Positions 8,219 through 17,328 of a stretch of 64,000 bases of DNA are shown in pieces. Under the pieces are notes generated by a model. That model was not told where the DNA came from. It did not search any database and worked only from the letters and a program-made list of their open reading frames with translations. The stretch lies in the NCBI GenBank assembly GCA_943368475.1, contig CALRLF020000005.1, positions 40,664 to 104,663 of the forward strand, written 5' to 3'. The position numbers were made by a program, and so were the translations under genes. Source of the DNA: UBA1930 sp943368475. Its GTDB lineage: Bacteria > Bacteroidota > Bacteroidia > Chitinophagales > Chitinophagaceae. Position 1 is the first letter of the stretch. Every line of letters begins with the position of its first letter.

Positions 8219-9846
8219 TGTTTAAATATTTACGTTTCGTTTTTCTTACTGTATCAATACTTGTACTTGCTGTAAAAACACAAGCTCAACAACGTGTAGA
8301 TACATTACATGCAGGAAAAATTTTAAATGTAATTTTTGCCGATAGAATGAACTTTCAAAAACTTGATTCTGGAAGTCAGTTTGTTTCTTTAGCTGGTAAT
8401 GTAAAAGTGAGTCAGGGCAAAACATTGTTTTATGCAGATAGTGCTGTACTGAACCAAAAATTAAATACACTGGAATCATTTGGCCATGTACACATTAACG
8501 ATGCTGACAGCATTCATACCTATGCAGATTACCTTAAATATTTAGGCAAAGAAAAAAAAGCCTACCTCAAAAAAAATGTTCGTTTAACCGATGGCAAAGG
8601 AGTTTTAACAACTGAAGAATTAGAGTACGATGTAAACACTAAAATTGGTACCTATTTAAAAAATGGTAAAGTAGTAAATGGCAAAACGGTACTAACTAGT
8701 AAAGAAGGTTATTATTATGGCGAAACAAGAGATGTGTATTTTAAAAACAAAGTTGTTTTAACCGACCCAGGGTACAAAATTTATACAGATACACTTTTGT
8801 ATAATACCTATACCAATGTGGCAACTTTCGTTTCACAAACAAGAATTATAACAGAAAGCAGAAAAATAAAAACCAGAGATGGTTATTATGACTTAAAAAA
8901 TAAGAAAGCCTACTTTGGTAAACGTCCTGAAATTGAAGACAGTACAGGAACCCTTAAAGCAAATGAAGTTGCTTTTAATGATAGTACAGGTAAAGCAGAG
9001 TTTAAAGGCGATGTTGTTTACAAAGGAAAAGACAGTGCAAGTGGTTATGATTTAATAACGAATAAATTAGAAACTGATAGTAAGAAAGGATCTTTCAGAG
9101 CAACAGAATCGCCTATCCTATTAATTAAGCAAGGCAAAGATTCAGTTTTCGTAAGAGCCGATACATTGTATTCTGCTAGGCTTTCAGATTTATTGAAAGA
9201 AAGAAAAGTAAACAATGTACGAGATAGTGTGGCAGGCACTTTTGTACAAATTGCAAAAAGCGATAAAGACTCTACATCAGATAAATTTTTTGAAGCTTAT
9301 GCACATGTAAGAATTTATTCAGATTCGATGCAAGCCGTTGGCGATAGTTTATTTTACAGTTTAAAAGACTCCGTTTTCCGTTTGTTTAAAACCCCAATTG
9401 CTTGGGCACAGGAAAATCAAATTACTGGAGACACCATTTATTTATACATGCAAAATAAAAAACCCGAAAAAATAAAAGTCTGGGAAAACGCAATGGCCAT
9501 AAGTCATGCAGGTAGTATTTATTACAATCAGGTAAGTGGTAAAACAATCAATGCATTTTTCAATGATGGTAAAATTGATTATTTAAAAAGTAAAGGCAGC
9601 CCTGCTGAAAGTGTTTACTATGGAGTAGATGATTTTGGAAAATTCTTTGGTGTAAATAAAGCTACATCTGATGTTATTGATATGTACTTTAAAGATGGCA
9701 AGCCACACAAAGTAGTTTTTAGAAATAAGCTAGAAGGCACAACATATCCTATGCGTCAGGTTGACCATGAATCTATTAAAATTAGAGGTTTTAAGTGGTT
9801 GGAAGAAAGACGACCCAAATCTAAATTCGAAATCTTAACCAATTAA
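8218..9846 (+). CDS. OstA/LptA-like periplasmic protein
   Basis: The 542-aa product has a signal peptide (residues 1-23, ending KTQAQ). Repeated beta-strand sequence with alternating G-x-V and D-S-A patterns is typical of the OstA/LptA jelly-roll fold, starting around residue 45 (FVSLAGNVKVSQG). LptA/OstA domains carry lipopolysaccharide across the periplasm to LptD. The protein is much longer than E. coli LptA (about 185 aa) and probably has two or more such domains, as annotated OstA-like proteins of Bacteroidota do. It overlaps the MCE gene by one base and lies 3 nt before nhaA, so the three genes are probably cotranscribed. Its exact role in LPS export here is inferred. Confidence 0.8.
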   Translation: MFKYLRFVFLTVSILVLAVKTQAQQRVDTLHAGKILNVIFADRMNFQKLDSGSQFVSLAGNVKVSQGKTLFYADSAVLNQKLNTLESFGHVHINDADSIHTYADYLKYLGKEKKAYLKKNVRLTDGKGVLTTEELEYDVNTKIGTYLKNGKVVNGKTVLTSKEGYYYGETRDVYFKNKVVLTDPGYKIYTDTLLYNTYTNVATFVSQTRIITESRKIKTRDGYYDLKNKKAYFGKRPEIEDSTGTLKANEVAFNDSTGKAEFKGDVVYKGKDSASGYDLITNKLETDSKKGSFRATESPILLIKQGKDSVFVRADTLYSARLSDLLKERKVNNVRDSVAGTFVQIAKSDKDSTSDKFFEAYAHVRIYSDSMQAVGDSLFYSLKDSVFRLFKTPIAWAQENQITGDTIYLYMQNKKPEKIKVWENAMAISHAGSIYYNQVSGKTINAFFNDGKIDYLKSKGSPAESVYYGVDDFGKFFGVNKATSDVIDMYFKDGKPHKVVFRNKLEGTTYPMRQVDHESIKIRGFKWLEERRPKSKFEILTN

Positions 9847-9849
9847 AAA

Positions 9850-11079
9850 ATGATTGGTGTACTTAAAAATAAATTTCTACATCCACTAAGAGAGTTTATA
9901 CACGATAGTCGTTCTATTGGTATTATTTTGCTTAGTTGTACGTTCGTTTCTTTGATTGTTGCCAATATTCCCTACCTCTCTCAAGGTTACCAGCATTTTT
10001 GGGAAACCAGTTTCGATGGCACCACAAATCATCATATACATTTTGGATGGCTGAATTTGCCCAACTCAGTTTTATTGGTAATTAATGATTTTTTGATGGC
10101 CTTCTTCTTTTTTCTTGCGGGAATGGAAATTAAAAGAGAATTGGTTTGCGGCGAATTGTCTTCTTTAAAAAAATCTTTACTACCAATTTTCGCTGCAGTT
10201 GGAGGAATGCTAATGCCAGCAATTGTTTATGCCCTTTTTAATAAAGGCAATAGCAACTATATACAAGGCTGGGCAATACCAACAGCAACTGATATTGCTT
10301 TTACATTGGGAGTGGCTTCTTTATTAGGAAAAAAAGTTCCTGTTGCCCTTAAAATTTTCATTACAGCATTGGCAATTATCGACGATTTAGGAGCAATTAT
10401 AGTAATTGCATCATTTTATGGTGCCTCCATTCAAGCCATATATTTATTGAGTTGCATTTTGATATTATTGGTCATCTATTTTTTGAATAAACAAAAAATT
10501 AAGTTTGGTTTAATGCATATTTTATTAGGATTGATTTTATGGTATTGCATGTATAACTCTGGTATTCATGCAACAGTTGCAGGAGTGTTATTTGCTTTAA
10601 TGATACCAACAAAATTATTGGCACCATTCGAACTGAAATTGCATGCACCAATTTACTTTTTTATTATGCCAATTTTTGCATTAGCCAATACAGCAATTGT
10701 TTTTCCAAACAATTTAGGTGCAGCTTTGGGGGGAACATTAAGTTGGGGAATTATTTTAGGTTTATTATTGGGTAAACCATTAGGTATTTGCCTTACATCA
10801 TACATATTGGTTAAGCAAAAAATAGTTCACTTACCCAGCAATACCAATTGGTATCAAATGATTGGTGCAGGGCTACTTTGTGGTATTGGATTTACGATGA
10901 GTATATTCATTGCTACATTAGCATTTAATACACCCAACGAACAGAATATTTCTAAAATTTCTGTTCTAATTGCGTCTATTACAGCAATGATTTTAGGGTT
11001 TGTTTGGTTGAGATTTTCCAAGGCAACCAATAATACAAGTTTAGAAGAAATTTCGGAAGAAACAAACGAATACAAATAA
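9850..11079 (+). CDS. nhaA: Na+/H+ antiporter NhaA
   Basis: NhaA exchanges internal Na+ for external protons and controls sodium and pH balance at the inner membrane. The 409-aa protein is hydrophobic throughout, with about 12 predicted helices. It contains the two adjacent transport aspartates in AIIDDLGAI (residues 178-179) and the unwound-helix region PTATDIAF just before them. FFFLAGMEIKREL near residue 90 is also characteristic. The final 20 or so residues form a hydrophilic acidic tail. It follows the OstA-like gene by 3 nt and so is likely part of that operon. Its stop is 2 bp from the stop of the convergent next gene. Confidence 0.95.
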   Translation: MIGVLKNKFLHPLREFIHDSRSIGIILLSCTFVSLIVANIPYLSQGYQHFWETSFDGTTNHHIHFGWLNLPNSVLLVINDFLMAFFFFLAGMEIKRELVCGELSSLKKSLLPIFAAVGGMLMPAIVYALFNKGNSNYIQGWAIPTATDIAFTLGVASLLGKKVPVALKIFITALAIIDDLGAIIVIASFYGASIQAIYLLSCILILLVIYFLNKQKIKFGLMHILLGLILWYCMYNSGIHATVAGVLFALMIPTKLLAPFELKLHAPIYFFIMPIFALANTAIVFPNNLGAALGGTLSWGIILGLLLGKPLGICLTSYILVKQKIVHLPSNTNWYQMIGAGLLCGIGFTMSIFIATLAFNTPNEQNISKISVLIASITAMILGFVWLRFSKATNNTSLEEISEETNEYK

Positions 11080-11081
11080 CG

Positions 11082-11780
11082 CTACCCCTTCAAATATTTA
11101 GTAAATCCTTGAGCCATTAAACATTGAGCATAGCCATATGTAATCATAACAATTACTTGTAAAAAATCTACATCTACATACTTGAATTTAAAAATAGCCA
11201 AAGTGGCATCAGAGGCCATAAACAAAATGGCTCCTGGAATGAAATATTGGACAGCTAAATTTCTTTTACCCCTATTAGAAATAATATTAGCAGCAAAAAC
11301 AGCCATTGCTCCAATAACCAATCCATAAACATAAACTGGTACTTTAAATTGAGGAACTAAATCTAAATCGCTGTGTAAAAATTTATATAGTTGGTAATAA
11401 ATACCAGCAATAATTAATAAACTAATAATGCTTACTTCATAACTCTGCGTTTCGGCTATAGGATGAACTCTATAAAAAAATATGGAGTAAAATATATGTG
11501 TTGCCATAAATGCAATCATGCCCCAAATAAAAAAAGTATCCCCATCTTGCAGTAAAAGAATATCACCAACCCAAGCAAACAGCATCCCTAAAAACACCAA
11601 AGTTTTAGAGCGTATGAAATGTTTTTTTCTGGCATTAGCAAACACATAATACATTAACAATGGCAATAGCATCATTTTTGCGTAAGTATGATAATCATAC
11701 TTTTGTTCATATAGAAAATAACAATCGGCAAAAAGAATCATCCAAAAAAGTATAATTCCGTTTTTCTTTAGTATTTGCAT
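11082..11780 (-). CDS. Lysoplasmalogenase-like (YhhN/TMEM86) membrane protein
   Basis: The 232-aa protein has seven to eight predicted membrane helices and the features of the YhhN family: LGMLFAWVGDILLL in the second quarter, HIFYSIFFYRV in the middle, and PGAILFMASDATLAI near the C terminus. The conserved acidic residues in these motifs (GDxxL and SD) are thought to form the active site. The family hydrolyses the vinyl-ether bond of lysoplasmalogens, though bacterial members may act on other ether lipids. It is convergent with nhaA with almost no gap and divergent from the next gene. Confidence 0.8.
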   Translation of the reverse strand: MQILKKNGIILFWMILFADCYFLYEQKYDYHTYAKMMLLPLLMYYVFANARKKHFIRSKTLVFLGMLFAWVGDILLLQDGDTFFIWGMIAFMATHIFYSIFFYRVHPIAETQSYEVSIISLLIIAGIYYQLYKFLHSDLDLVPQFKVPVYVYGLVIGAMAVFAANIISNRGKRNLAVQYFIPGAILFMASDATLAIFKFKYVDVDFLQVIVMITYGYAQCLMAQGFTKYLKG

Positions 11781-11892
11781 TGTAAAATTTTAATATTTCG
11801 CATAAGCCAGCTTTTGCGAAAATAACCTGCTTTGCTTTGTTCCTGAAATTTTTTTAATAAGATAAACCAGGAATAATAAAAATTGAACCCAT

Positions 11893-11900
11893 TACTTTTG
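11893..11900 (+). promoter_or_regulatory. Candidate -7 promoter element
   Basis: TACTTTTG matches TAnnTTTG exactly and is 4 nt before the ATG at 11905, the same spacing as at the MCE gene. No convincing -33 element is visible. Confidence 0.4.
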
Positions 11901-11904
11901 TACC

Positions 11905-12231
11905 ATGCTTACAAAAATGGAAGAAGATTTTTTAGAATACTGGGCCAGTAACCGTATCAAGCAAAAAAAAAATACCAAACAGTTTATCATTGGTTTAACT
12001 GCAGGTTTAGCTATAAGTTTCAGTTTGTTTATTTTCATTTTTTCTGGTTGGTATCAAAGAGCAACAATGGTTGCCAACAGCAAACTCAACCCTACTTTAT
12101 TTGCTATTATTATCATTATTATTTCTGTTTTCATGGCGTATTTTTACCGAAATTTTAAATGGGAACAGCAGGAGCAACAATATTTAGAAGTACTTGCAAA
12201 AAAGAAAAAACTTAGCGAAAGCAGCAACTAA
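11905..12231 (+). CDS. Small membrane protein of unknown function
   Basis: I do not recognise this 108-aa protein. It has a short charged N terminus, two membrane helices (about residues 26-46 and 63-80) separated by a short loop, and a C-terminal charged segment (KWEQQEQQYLEV then KKKKL) that may be a helix on the cytoplasmic side. The codon use looks like its neighbours and the reading frame is intact. It lies 42 nt before the FKBP lipoprotein gene on the same strand, so the two may be cotranscribed. A second possible start is the ATG at codon 5. Confidence 0.65.
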   Translation: MLTKMEEDFLEYWASNRIKQKKNTKQFIIGLTAGLAISFSLFIFIFSGWYQRATMVANSKLNPTLFAIIIIIISVFMAYFYRNFKWEQQEQQYLEVLAKKKKLSESSN

Positions 12232-12273
12232 ACATCTATTACAGTCCATATAAAAACTAAGCAGCACCAAAAA

Positions 12274-12744
12274 ATGAAAAAAACAATCGTACTTACTCTT
12301 TTCTCAATTATCTTATTATTCAATTCCTGTTCAAAAGAAGATTCTGGATGTGTTCAAAACCCAATAGCGGCCGAAAAAGCCGATATGATAAAGTTTTGCA
12401 CCGATAATGGTATTACGTATACAGAACACAGTTCTGGACTTTTGTACCAAATTATTAATCCAGGCTCCTCGATTACTCCAACACAAGATTCTAGAGTGTT
12501 CATGTTTTATACTGGAAAATTAATGAATGGAACAACATTCGAATATCAATCAGATCCAACTCAAACCGGCTGGACTTTAAAACAGCTAATTGAAGGATGG
12601 AGAATTGGGGTTCCATTAATACAAAAAGGTGGAAGAATTAAGCTAGTTATACCATCTTCTTTAGCTTATGGATGTACAGGTGCTGGTTCAATTCCATCAA
12701 ACTCTCCATTATATTTCGAGATTGGCTTAACCGATGTTCAGTAA
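12274..12744 (+). CDS. FKBP-type peptidyl-prolyl isomerase, lipoprotein
   Basis: The 156-aa protein has a lipoprotein signal ending at Cys19 (LLFNSC) and an FKBP domain over roughly residues 70-156. Visible FKBP landmarks are VFMFYTGKLMNGTTFE, the WRIGVPLIQKGGRIKLVIPSSLAYG segment (shown in pieces: GGRIKLVIP and SLAYG), and the closing strand PLYFEIGLTDV. These enzymes speed cis-trans isomerisation of prolyl bonds. Here the enzyme would act on proteins in the periplasm or at the outer membrane. The domain is complete, and a terminator follows. Confidence 0.88.
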   Translation: MKKTIVLTLFSIILLFNSCSKEDSGCVQNPIAAEKADMIKFCTDNGITYTEHSSGLLYQIINPGSSITPTQDSRVFMFYTGKLMNGTTFEYQSDPTQTGWTLKQLIEGWRIGVPLIQKGGRIKLVIPSSLAYGCTGAGSIPSNSPLYFEIGLTDVQ

Positions 12745-12760
12745 TTAACCCTTTATACAC

Positions 12761-12791
12761 AAGCCCTGCATTTAAAAAACAGGGCTTTTTT
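12761..12791 (+). terminator. Terminator after FKBP gene
   Basis: AAGCCCTG pairs with CAGGGCTT across an 11-nt A-rich loop and is followed by a run of T residues. It lies 17 nt after the stop. Confidence 0.8.
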
Positions 12792-12818
12792 TACTGATTT
12801 TTACATATTCCATTCCCC

Positions 12819-12826
12819 TATCTTTG
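12819..12826 (+). promoter_or_regulatory. secDF -7 promoter element
   Basis: TATCTTTG exactly matches TAnnTTTG. A start site about 5-8 nt further on would be near 12832. The first in-frame ATG (12840) would then have almost no leader, while the ATG at 12876 would have about 44 nt. This supports the later start for secDF. Confidence 0.5.
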
Positions 12827-12875
12827 CCATCCCATTAAAATGGGGTTAACATTTTTTTGTAAAACCGTTACTAAT

Positions 12876-15800
12876 ATGCAACTGAAAGGTTTAGTTCGTT
12901 TTTTTGCGATTGCACTTATTTTAATCTGCTTGTATCAATTATCTTTTACATGGATTGTTCGCAGCCATGAAAGTACTATGGAAGCTAAAGCTGATAAATG
13001 GATGAAAGATAATTATCCATCAGCCGAACAAAAATATGCCGGCAATGCCGAAGCAAAAGCTTTATACGAAGACACATTAAAGCAAATTAAAAAAACACGT
13101 TTACAACGTTTATTAGACAGTACCAAGGAAAGTAAAATTGGTCCTTTAGGATTGGTTTCTTATCAAAGTGCAAAAAACCAAGAACTCTTACTGGGCTTGG
13201 ATTTGCAAGGAGGTATGAGTGTTACAATGGAAGTTGGTTTAGCCGATTTAATTAAATCTTTGGCTAACTACTCTAAAGACCCTCAGCTTATAAAACCCTT
13301 AGATGAAGCTGTTAAACGAAAAGCAAATAGCGGTACTGATTTAGTTACTCTTTTTGCTGAAGAATTTAAAAAAGCAAATCCTGCTGGTAAACTGGCTCCT
13401 TACTTTGCATCACGAAGTAATGGCAAAATAAAATTCGATGCCGATGATGCTAAAGTAATCGCTTACTTAAGAGAGCAATCGGATGTAGCTTTTGAAAACA
13501 CCTATCGTATTTTACGTACACGTATCGATAAGTTTGGTGTATCGTCTCCTAACATCAATAAAAATCCTGCAAAAGGAATTATCACCATTGAATTAGCTGG
13601 TGCAAACGATCCAGAAAGAGTTCGTAAATATTTACAATCTACTGCCAACCTTCAGTTTTTCGAAGTATATACTTTAGAAAGCCCAGAATTAGGTAAAGGT
13701 TTAGAAGCTGCTGATAAAACTATACAAGATTATTTAAATGGCGTTAAAGCTTTAGATACTACTGTTAAAAAAGATACTACTAAAAATACTGTTGTAGCAA
13801 AAGTTGGAGATAGCACTAAAACCAGAAAAATATCTGACTTAGACACCAATAAATCTACTGCGGCTAACGATACAAGCAAAAACAAAAAGAATGCTAATCC
13901 CATTCGTTCACTGTTTACAGGTGGAGGGGAGCATCAGCCTTACCAAAACTCAAAAGGTGGCTATACTTACCCAGCAGCTTTAGCCTATGTTGCAACAAAA
14001 GATACAGGTTTATTAAACCAGTATTTAGCAATGGATATGGTGAAAAATAAGTTCCCTGCGAACTTGGTTTTCATGTATGGTAAAGCAGAAGACGAAAAAG
14101 GGAAAGCATCTAATAACAAGCTAAATCTTTATGCAATTAAAACATTGGATAATGGTCAGGCTAAATTAGAAGGTGAACACGTTGCAGAAGCAAGACCTGA
14201 CTACGAAGGCAGCAAAGTTGTTATTCGTATGAACATGGATAAAGAAGGAACAAAATTATGGGGCGATTTAACCACTAAAAATGTTGGAAAACCAGTAGCC
14301 GTAGTATTAGATAATTTTGTATACTCTGCTCCAAATGTAAACGAACCTATTACAACGGGTAGTTCTCAAATTTCTGGTAACTATACCATTAAAGAAGCAA
14401 CTGAATTATCTGAAATTTTACAAACAGGTAAACTACCTGCTCCTGCAAAAATTGTACAAGAGCAAGTGATTGGTGCAACTCTAGGAGAAGATGCAGTTTC
14501 TGGCGGAAGAAATAGTTTCTTAATTTCTTTCTTAGTGATATTCGTTTTAATGTTGGTTTACTACAACACAGGTGGTTGGGTAGCTAATATTGCTTTAGTA
14601 TTAAACATTTTATTTACTGTAGGTATTTTGGCTGCAATGGGCTTCACTTTAACAGCAGCCGGTATTGCTGGTTTAGTATTAACCATTGGTATGGCCGTAG
14701 ATACCAACGTAATTATATTCGAACGTATTAAAGAAGAATTAACAAAAGGAAAAAGCTACGCAGTTGCGGTGAACGATGGTTACAAACGTTCTCTTGCTCC
14801 TGTATTAGATGCCCACGTTACTTCATTTTTAACGGCTGCTATATTGTTTACTTTTGGCTTAGGTCCTATCTTAGGATTTGCTACAACGCAAATGTTGGGT
14901 ATTGCACTAAGCTTATTCTGCGGAATTTTAGTATCTCGTTTAATTACAGATATTTACGCCAATCAAAAATCGGGTAAGCACTTTGAATATTTTACTTCAT
15001 TATCACGCAAAATATTTAAACATGCATCTTATAAATTTATTGAATATAGAAAAGTAGCTTATGCAATATCTTTTGTGGTATTGTTATTAGGTATTGCTTC
15101 TTTCTTCAATGGTTTTGATGAAGGTGTTGAATTTGCTGGTGGACGTAGCTATGTTGTTCGTTTTGATAAGCCAGTAAGTGCTGATGCTTTGAGAGATGAA
15201 TTGAAAACTGTTTTTGGAGGCGAAACTCCTATTATTAAAACTGTTGGTAGCAACAATCAATTAGATATTACCACGTCTTATAAAATTCATGAAACAGGTA
15301 ATAAAGTAGACTCTTTAGTAGAAAAGACTTTATTCAGTGGTTTAAAAAATTACTTACCTGCTGGCTTAACTTATATTGAGTTCGATACAAAGTATAAACA
15401 AAGCTCTCAAACAGTTTTACCAACAATTTCAGACGAATTGAAATCTGGTGCATTTAAAGCAGCCATCATTGCAATGCTAATGATTTGCTTGTACATCTTT
15501 ATTCGTTTTAGAGATTGGAGATACTCAGTTGGTACCATCGTTGCACTATTACACGACGTATTGGTTACATTGGCTGTATTCTCATTTGCAAGAAAATTAG
15601 TTCCATTCCCATTAGAAATAGATCAACACTTTATTGCAGCTGTGCTTACTGTAATTGGTTTCTCTATGAATGATACTGTAATCGTTTATGATAGAATTCG
15701 TGAGGATAGTAAATTGTACCCAAGCTTAGGTAAAGAGCAAATTATTAATACTGCAATTAACCAAACATTGAGCCGTACAATCATGACTTCATTAACGGTA

Positions 15801-15974
15801 TTCTTAACCATTTTAATCTTATTCATCTTTGGTGGTGAGGTTACAAGAGGTTTCGCATTTGCAATGCTAATTGGGGTTATTACTGGTACGTATTCTTCAA
15901 TTTTTGTAGCAGCTCCTATTTTAGTTGATTTTGCAAAAGGCAAACCATTAGGAAAAACTGAAATCAAAAAGTAA
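12876..15974 (+). CDS. secDF: Protein translocase subunit SecDF (fused)
   Basis: One 1032-aa chain carries both SecD and SecF, which use the proton gradient to pull proteins through SecYEG. The N-terminal helix (KGLVRFFAIALILIC) is followed by the SecD P1 domain, including LGLDLQGGM, then a low-complexity linker rich in K, D and T. SecD helices carry GMAVDTNVIIFERIKEE, and SecF repeats the arrangement with GVEFAGGR and SMNDTVIVYDRIRED. The ATG at 12876 (MQLKGLV) is preferred because family members start there and a -7 element sits just before 12840. The alternative start at 12840 adds 12 residues. A strong terminator follows, so it is probably monocistronic. Confidence 0.95.
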   Translation: MQLKGLVRFFAIALILICLYQLSFTWIVRSHESTMEAKADKWMKDNYPSAEQKYAGNAEAKALYEDTLKQIKKTRLQRLLDSTKESKIGPLGLVSYQSAKNQELLLGLDLQGGMSVTMEVGLADLIKSLANYSKDPQLIKPLDEAVKRKANSGTDLVTLFAEEFKKANPAGKLAPYFASRSNGKIKFDADDAKVIAYLREQSDVAFENTYRILRTRIDKFGVSSPNINKNPAKGIITIELAGANDPERVRKYLQSTANLQFFEVYTLESPELGKGLEAADKTIQDYLNGVKALDTTVKKDTTKNTVVAKVGDSTKTRKISDLDTNKSTAANDTSKNKKNANPIRSLFTGGGEHQPYQNSKGGYTYPAALAYVATKDTGLLNQYLAMDMVKNKFPANLVFMYGKAEDEKGKASNNKLNLYAIKTLDNGQAKLEGEHVAEARPDYEGSKVVIRMNMDKEGTKLWGDLTTKNVGKPVAVVLDNFVYSAPNVNEPITTGSSQISGNYTIKEATELSEILQTGKLPAPAKIVQEQVIGATLGEDAVSGGRNSFLISFLVIFVLMLVYYNTGGWVANIALVLNILFTVGILAAMGFTLTAAGIAGLVLTIGMAVDTNVIIFERIKEELTKGKSYAVAVNDGYKRSLAPVLDAHVTSFLTAAILFTFGLGPILGFATTQMLGIALSLFCGILVSRLITDIYANQKSGKHFEYFTSLSRKIFKHASYKFIEYRKVAYAISFVVLLLGIASFFNGFDEGVEFAGGRSYVVRFDKPVSADALRDELKTVFGGETPIIKTVGSNNQLDITTSYKIHETGNKVDSLVEKTLFSGLKNYLPAGLTYIEFDTKYKQSSQTVLPTISDELKSGAFKAAIIAMLMICLYIFIRFRDWRYSVGTIVALLHDVLVTLAVFSFARKLVPFPLEIDQHFIAAVLTVIGFSMNDTVIVYDRIREDSKLYPSLGKEQIINTAINQTLSRTIMTSLTVFLTILILFIFGGEVTRGFAFAMLIGVITGTYSSIFVAAPILVDFAKGKPLGKTEIKK

Positions 15975-16016
15975 GAGACACTTTAGTCGAAAAACTAAAA
16001 TCTTAATGATAAAAAA

Positions 16017-16051
16017 CTAAAAAGAGCTTGTAATAAACAAGCTCTTTTTAG
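16017..16051 (+). terminator. Terminator after secDF
   Basis: A perfect 14-bp stem (CTAAAAAGAGCTTG with CAAGCTCTTTTTAG) encloses a 7-nt loop and contains the T-rich arm. It lies 43 nt after the secDF stop and isolates it from the tRNA gene. Confidence 0.88.
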
Positions 16052-16157
16052 TTAGCAGTAATCGATAAAATCATTTAATAAAATTTATAAGAAAGAACGA
16101 AATCAGGTTTGTTCAATTAGTTTTTTTTCATTTACTTTGCCGCCTGCTAAAGCAGAT

Positions 16158-16231
16158 GACTCGGTAGCTCAGCTGGATAGAGCAACTGCCTTCTAAGCAG
16201 TAGGTCATTGGTTCGAATCCAATCCGGGTCA
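16158..16231 (+). tRNA. tRNA-Arg (anticodon TCT)
   Basis: A full cloverleaf can be drawn. The acceptor arm is GACTCGG with CCGGGTC (one G-T pair) and the discriminator is A at 16231. The D arm is GCTC/GAGC, the anticodon stem ACTGC/GCAGT has loop CTTCTAA (anticodon TCT at 16192-16194), and the T arm ATTGG/CCAAT has loop TTCGAAT. It reads AGA arginine codons. CCA is not encoded. A TTACTTTG box about 20 nt upstream (16132-16139), with TTTG near 16108, could be its promoter. Confidence 0.96.
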
Positions 16232-16234
16232 CAC

Positions 16235-16270
16235 AAAAAGGTTTCAGTTAAACACTGAAGCCTTTTTTAT
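16235..16270 (+). terminator. Terminator after tRNA-Arg
   Basis: A 14-bp stem (AAAAAGGTTTCAGT with ACTGAAGCCTTTTT, one G-T pair) has a 5-nt loop and its own T-run. It starts 4 nt after the tRNA. Confidence 0.85.
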
Positions 16271-16352
16271 TTAAAGCTTTTTGCACTCTCATTCTCTGGC
16301 GTGTCCGCTTTTCACTTCTTCTCTATTTGTTGTCAACCTCTTGCTAGTCTAT

Positions 16353-16514
16353 CTACGCTTTGGTTGGAACTATTTTATTTATTGTAACTGATAGCCAACC
16401 TTCGCCAACATCGTTTAAATCAACTGCCATTGATGGTTTAGTAGATTGAATAGATTTTAGAAGTTGTTACGCATCAGCAATATCAGTAAGTCTCTCATTT
16501 GCCCAATGTTTATA
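16353..16514 (-). pseudogene. Possible gene remnant between tRNA-Arg and kinase gene
   Basis: Read on the minus strand, 54 codons contain a protein-like string with pieces such as YKHWANERLTDIADA, then a TAA stop, then QLLKSIQSTKPSMAVDLND and VGEGWLSVTINKIVP before another stop. The amino-acid make-up looks coding, but there is no start, and one in-frame stop interrupts it. I do not recognise the family. It may be a decayed tail of an inserted gene at a tRNA 3' flank. The rest of the roughly 240-bp gap shows nothing clear. Confidence 0.25.
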
Positions 16515-16540
16515 AATAAAAAAACCGCCTGATGGCGGTT
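16514..16540 (-). terminator. Terminator of deoxynucleoside kinase gene
   Basis: On the minus strand AACCGCC and GGCGGTT form a 7-bp GC-rich stem with a 4-nt loop, followed by a run of seven or more T residues. It lies 23 nt after the kinase stop. Confidence 0.85.
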
Positions 16541-16563
16541 CTCAAAATTTAAAAAAAAATCAT

Positions 16564-17199
16564 TTAGAATAATCCAAATAAAGTACCATCTACCTTGCTG
16601 ATTATTTCTCCCAAATGTTCTTCATTTTCACCAAACTTATTCTTATCGCAATCAATGATTAACAATGGCCCTTCTTTATAACTGTCAATCCATTTATTGT
16701 ACAATTCATTTAGTTTTTTCAAATAATCCAATCGAATATTCTCTTCATATTCACGACCACGTTTTTGGATTTGACCCACCAAAGTTGGCACACTGGCTTT
16801 CAAATAAATTAATAAATCTGGCGGTTGAACCATGGTTTTCAAGGTTTGAAAAAACTTATAGTAGTTCTCAAAATCCCTTTTACTCATCAAGCCCATATCA
16901 TGCAGGTTCGGGGCAAAAATATTGGCATCCTCATAAATCGTTCTATCCTGTATAATGGTTTCTGTACCTCTATGAATATCCAATAATTGATTTAAACGGC
17001 TGTTCAAAAAATAAATTTGCAAGTTGAAACTCCAACGTGGCATGTCCTCATAAAAGTCCATTAAATATGGATTATGATCCACATCTTCAAACTGTGGAAT
17101 CCAACGGTAATGCTTGCTCAGCATTTCGGTTAAAGTAGTTTTTCCGGCTCCAATATTTCCGGCAACAGCAACGTGTTTTGGTTTTTTAGCTTTGGCCAT
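16564..17199 (-). CDS. Deoxynucleoside kinase
   Basis: The 211-aa protein belongs to the deoxyadenosine/deoxyguanosine kinase family, which salvages deoxynucleosides by adding a 5' phosphate. It has a P-loop close to the N terminus (GNIGAGKTTL, about residues 14-23), the substrate-site motif QDRTIYEDANIFA in the middle, and the lid-like arginine segment KRGREYE (about 147-153). Bacteroidota homologues are usually annotated as dAdo/dGuo or general dNKs; the preferred base cannot be decided here. It lies downstream of trpS on the same strand with a 129-nt gap and has its own terminator. Confidence 0.88.
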   Translation of the reverse strand: MAKAKKPKHVAVAGNIGAGKTTLTEMLSKHYRWIPQFEDVDHNPYLMDFYEDMPRWSFNLQIYFLNSRLNQLLDIHRGTETIIQDRTIYEDANIFAPNLHDMGLMSKRDFENYYKFFQTLKTMVQPPDLLIYLKASVPTLVGQIQKRGREYEENIRLDYLKKLNELYNKWIDSYKEGPLLIIDCDKNKFGENEEHLGEIISKVDGTLFGLF

Positions 17200-17328
17200 G
17201 AGGTTTATTATTCAAAATTTCAGTGTTTAAATCGTTTAATTCAATTGCTTAAACTAAAAAATTTCCGAACGGTGAAAGTAGGGTTTATCGGTAAAAAAGC
17301 AACAAAACATTTAATCAACTTTTCAACC

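Noticed and set aside
12840..12875. Start of secDF at the first in-frame ATG (12840).
   Set aside because: The extra 12 residues are not typical of the family and the -7 element at 12819-12826 would leave almost no leader. The ATG at 12876 is preferred.
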